A DNA stretch of 5,033 nucleotides, from NCBI GenBank assembly GCA_029961005.1, contig JASBVW010000134.1, positions 1-5,033 on the forward strand, given 5' to 3'. Origin of the DNA: Bacillota bacterium. GTDB lineage: Bacteria > Bacillota > UBA5301 > JASBVW01. Each line of letters begins with the position of its first letter. Position 1 is the stretch's first letter. The translations under genes and the position numbers were made by a program. The notes below the pieces were generated by a model that saw only the letters and a list, made by a program, of their open reading frames with translations, did not search any database and was not told the origin of the DNA. Positions 4,557 through 5,033 of this stretch are shown here, piece by piece.

Positions 4557-5033
4557 TCACTTGGCCTCCGCTTTCAACTTGCGGGCTTGTTCTATCACTT
4601 GTTCGGCCAAGGGTGGGGGCACCTCGTCATAATGGTCAAACTCCATGGTAAAGGATCCCCTACCCTGCGTGATCGAACGCAGGTCGATGGCATACCGCGA
4701 TAGCTCGCTCAAAGGCACGTGGGCCCGGATAATCTGCCACTTCCCCTCTCGCTCCATTCCCAGGATCTTGCCCCGCTTTTTGTTGAGGTCGCCCATGACG
4801 TCGCCCATGAAGTCCTCCGGCACGCGGACCTCCACTTTCATGATGGGCTCCAGCAAGACGGGCTGGGCCTCCATGAACCCTTTCTTAAAGGCCATGGAAG
4901 AGGCAATCTTGAAGGCCAGTTCGGAAGAGTCCACGCTGTGGTAAGACCCGTCGTACAGGGTCACCCGCACGTCCACCACCGGGTATCCCGCCAGAACCCC
5001 TTCCTCCATCGTCTCCCGCACGCCCTTTTCCAA
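4557..5033 (-). CDS. Elongation factor G family protein, C-terminal part (start outside window)
   Basis: Translational GTPase that drives tRNA-mRNA movement on the ribosome, or a paralogue of it. The visible 158 residues are the end of domain IV and all of domain V. Domain IV is shown by VLAGYPVVDVRVTLYDGSYH and DSSELAFKIASSMAFKKGF; domain V by VLLEPIMKVEVRVPEDFMGD, RGKILGMEREG, LRSITQGRGSFTMEF and HYDEVPPP. The TTG at the right edge is an internal codon; the GTPase domain lies outside. In classical EF-G the domain V helix reads VPLAEMFGYATDLRS; here it is VPLSELSRYAIDLRS, and the tail ends LAEQVIEQARKLKAEAK. With a TPR gene downstream instead of tuf, this suggests an EF-G paralogue outside the str operon rather than the main fusA. 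Stop TGA at 4557-4559. Confidence 0.92.
   Translation of the reverse strand: MEKGVRETMEEGVLAGYPVVDVRVTLYDGSYHSVDSSELAFKIASSMAFKKGFMEAQPVLLEPIMKVEVRVPEDFMGDVMGDLNKKRGKILGMEREGKWQIIRAHVPLSELSRYAIDLRSITQGRGSFTMEFDHYDEVPPPLAEQVIEQARKLKAEAK

Overview
The window looks like core chromosome of a GC-rich, low-redundancy Gram-positive anaerobe of the Firmicutes (Clostridia/Moorella-like). This is inferred from strong GGAGG-type ribosome binding sites, TTG starts, sigma-A promoters with 16-18 bp spacers, tRNA genes with encoded CCA, and a TIGR04086/DUF3792 membrane protein, a family known mainly from Firmicutes. No database search was possible, so the genus is not claimed.

Layout. The plus strand carries the C-terminal two thirds of a D-alanine--D-alanine ligase (1-619, open at the left edge). 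It is followed by an unrecognised 133-aa protein with a good ribosome binding site (764-1165). A minus-strand block follows, read right to left. A HicB-like protein (2932-2934 start) and an FmdB-type zinc ribbon protein (start 2566) each have their own sigma-A-like promoter. A hairpin-plus-T-run terminator comes next, then a complete Xer-type tyrosine recombinase (start TTG 2202, stop 1198). Two tRNA genes (Trp CCA, Tyr GTA) are read to the right from a promoter back-to-back with that of the HicB gene, and end at a clear terminator (3240-3273). Facing them on the minus strand are a four-helix membrane protein (TIGR04086 family), a membrane-anchored TPR protein, and the C-terminal part of an elongation factor G family protein that runs off the right edge. 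The TPR gene starts 54 bases after the EF-G stop and is probably co-transcribed with it.

The most interesting signal is between the FmdB terminator and the recombinase start. A 28-bp site (2245-2272) in a short AT-rich pocket has two perfectly inverted 11-bp arms around a 6-bp centre, the exact geometry of a dif site. It lies 42 bp upstream of the recombinase start codon. This resembles single-recombinase Xer systems in which the gene sits beside its own site. The same palindrome also overlaps the probable promoter of the recombinase gene, so it may instead, or also, be an operator.

There is no gene-free stretch longer than about 300 bases. The longest intergenic regions are 620-763, 2935-3048 and 3708-3830.
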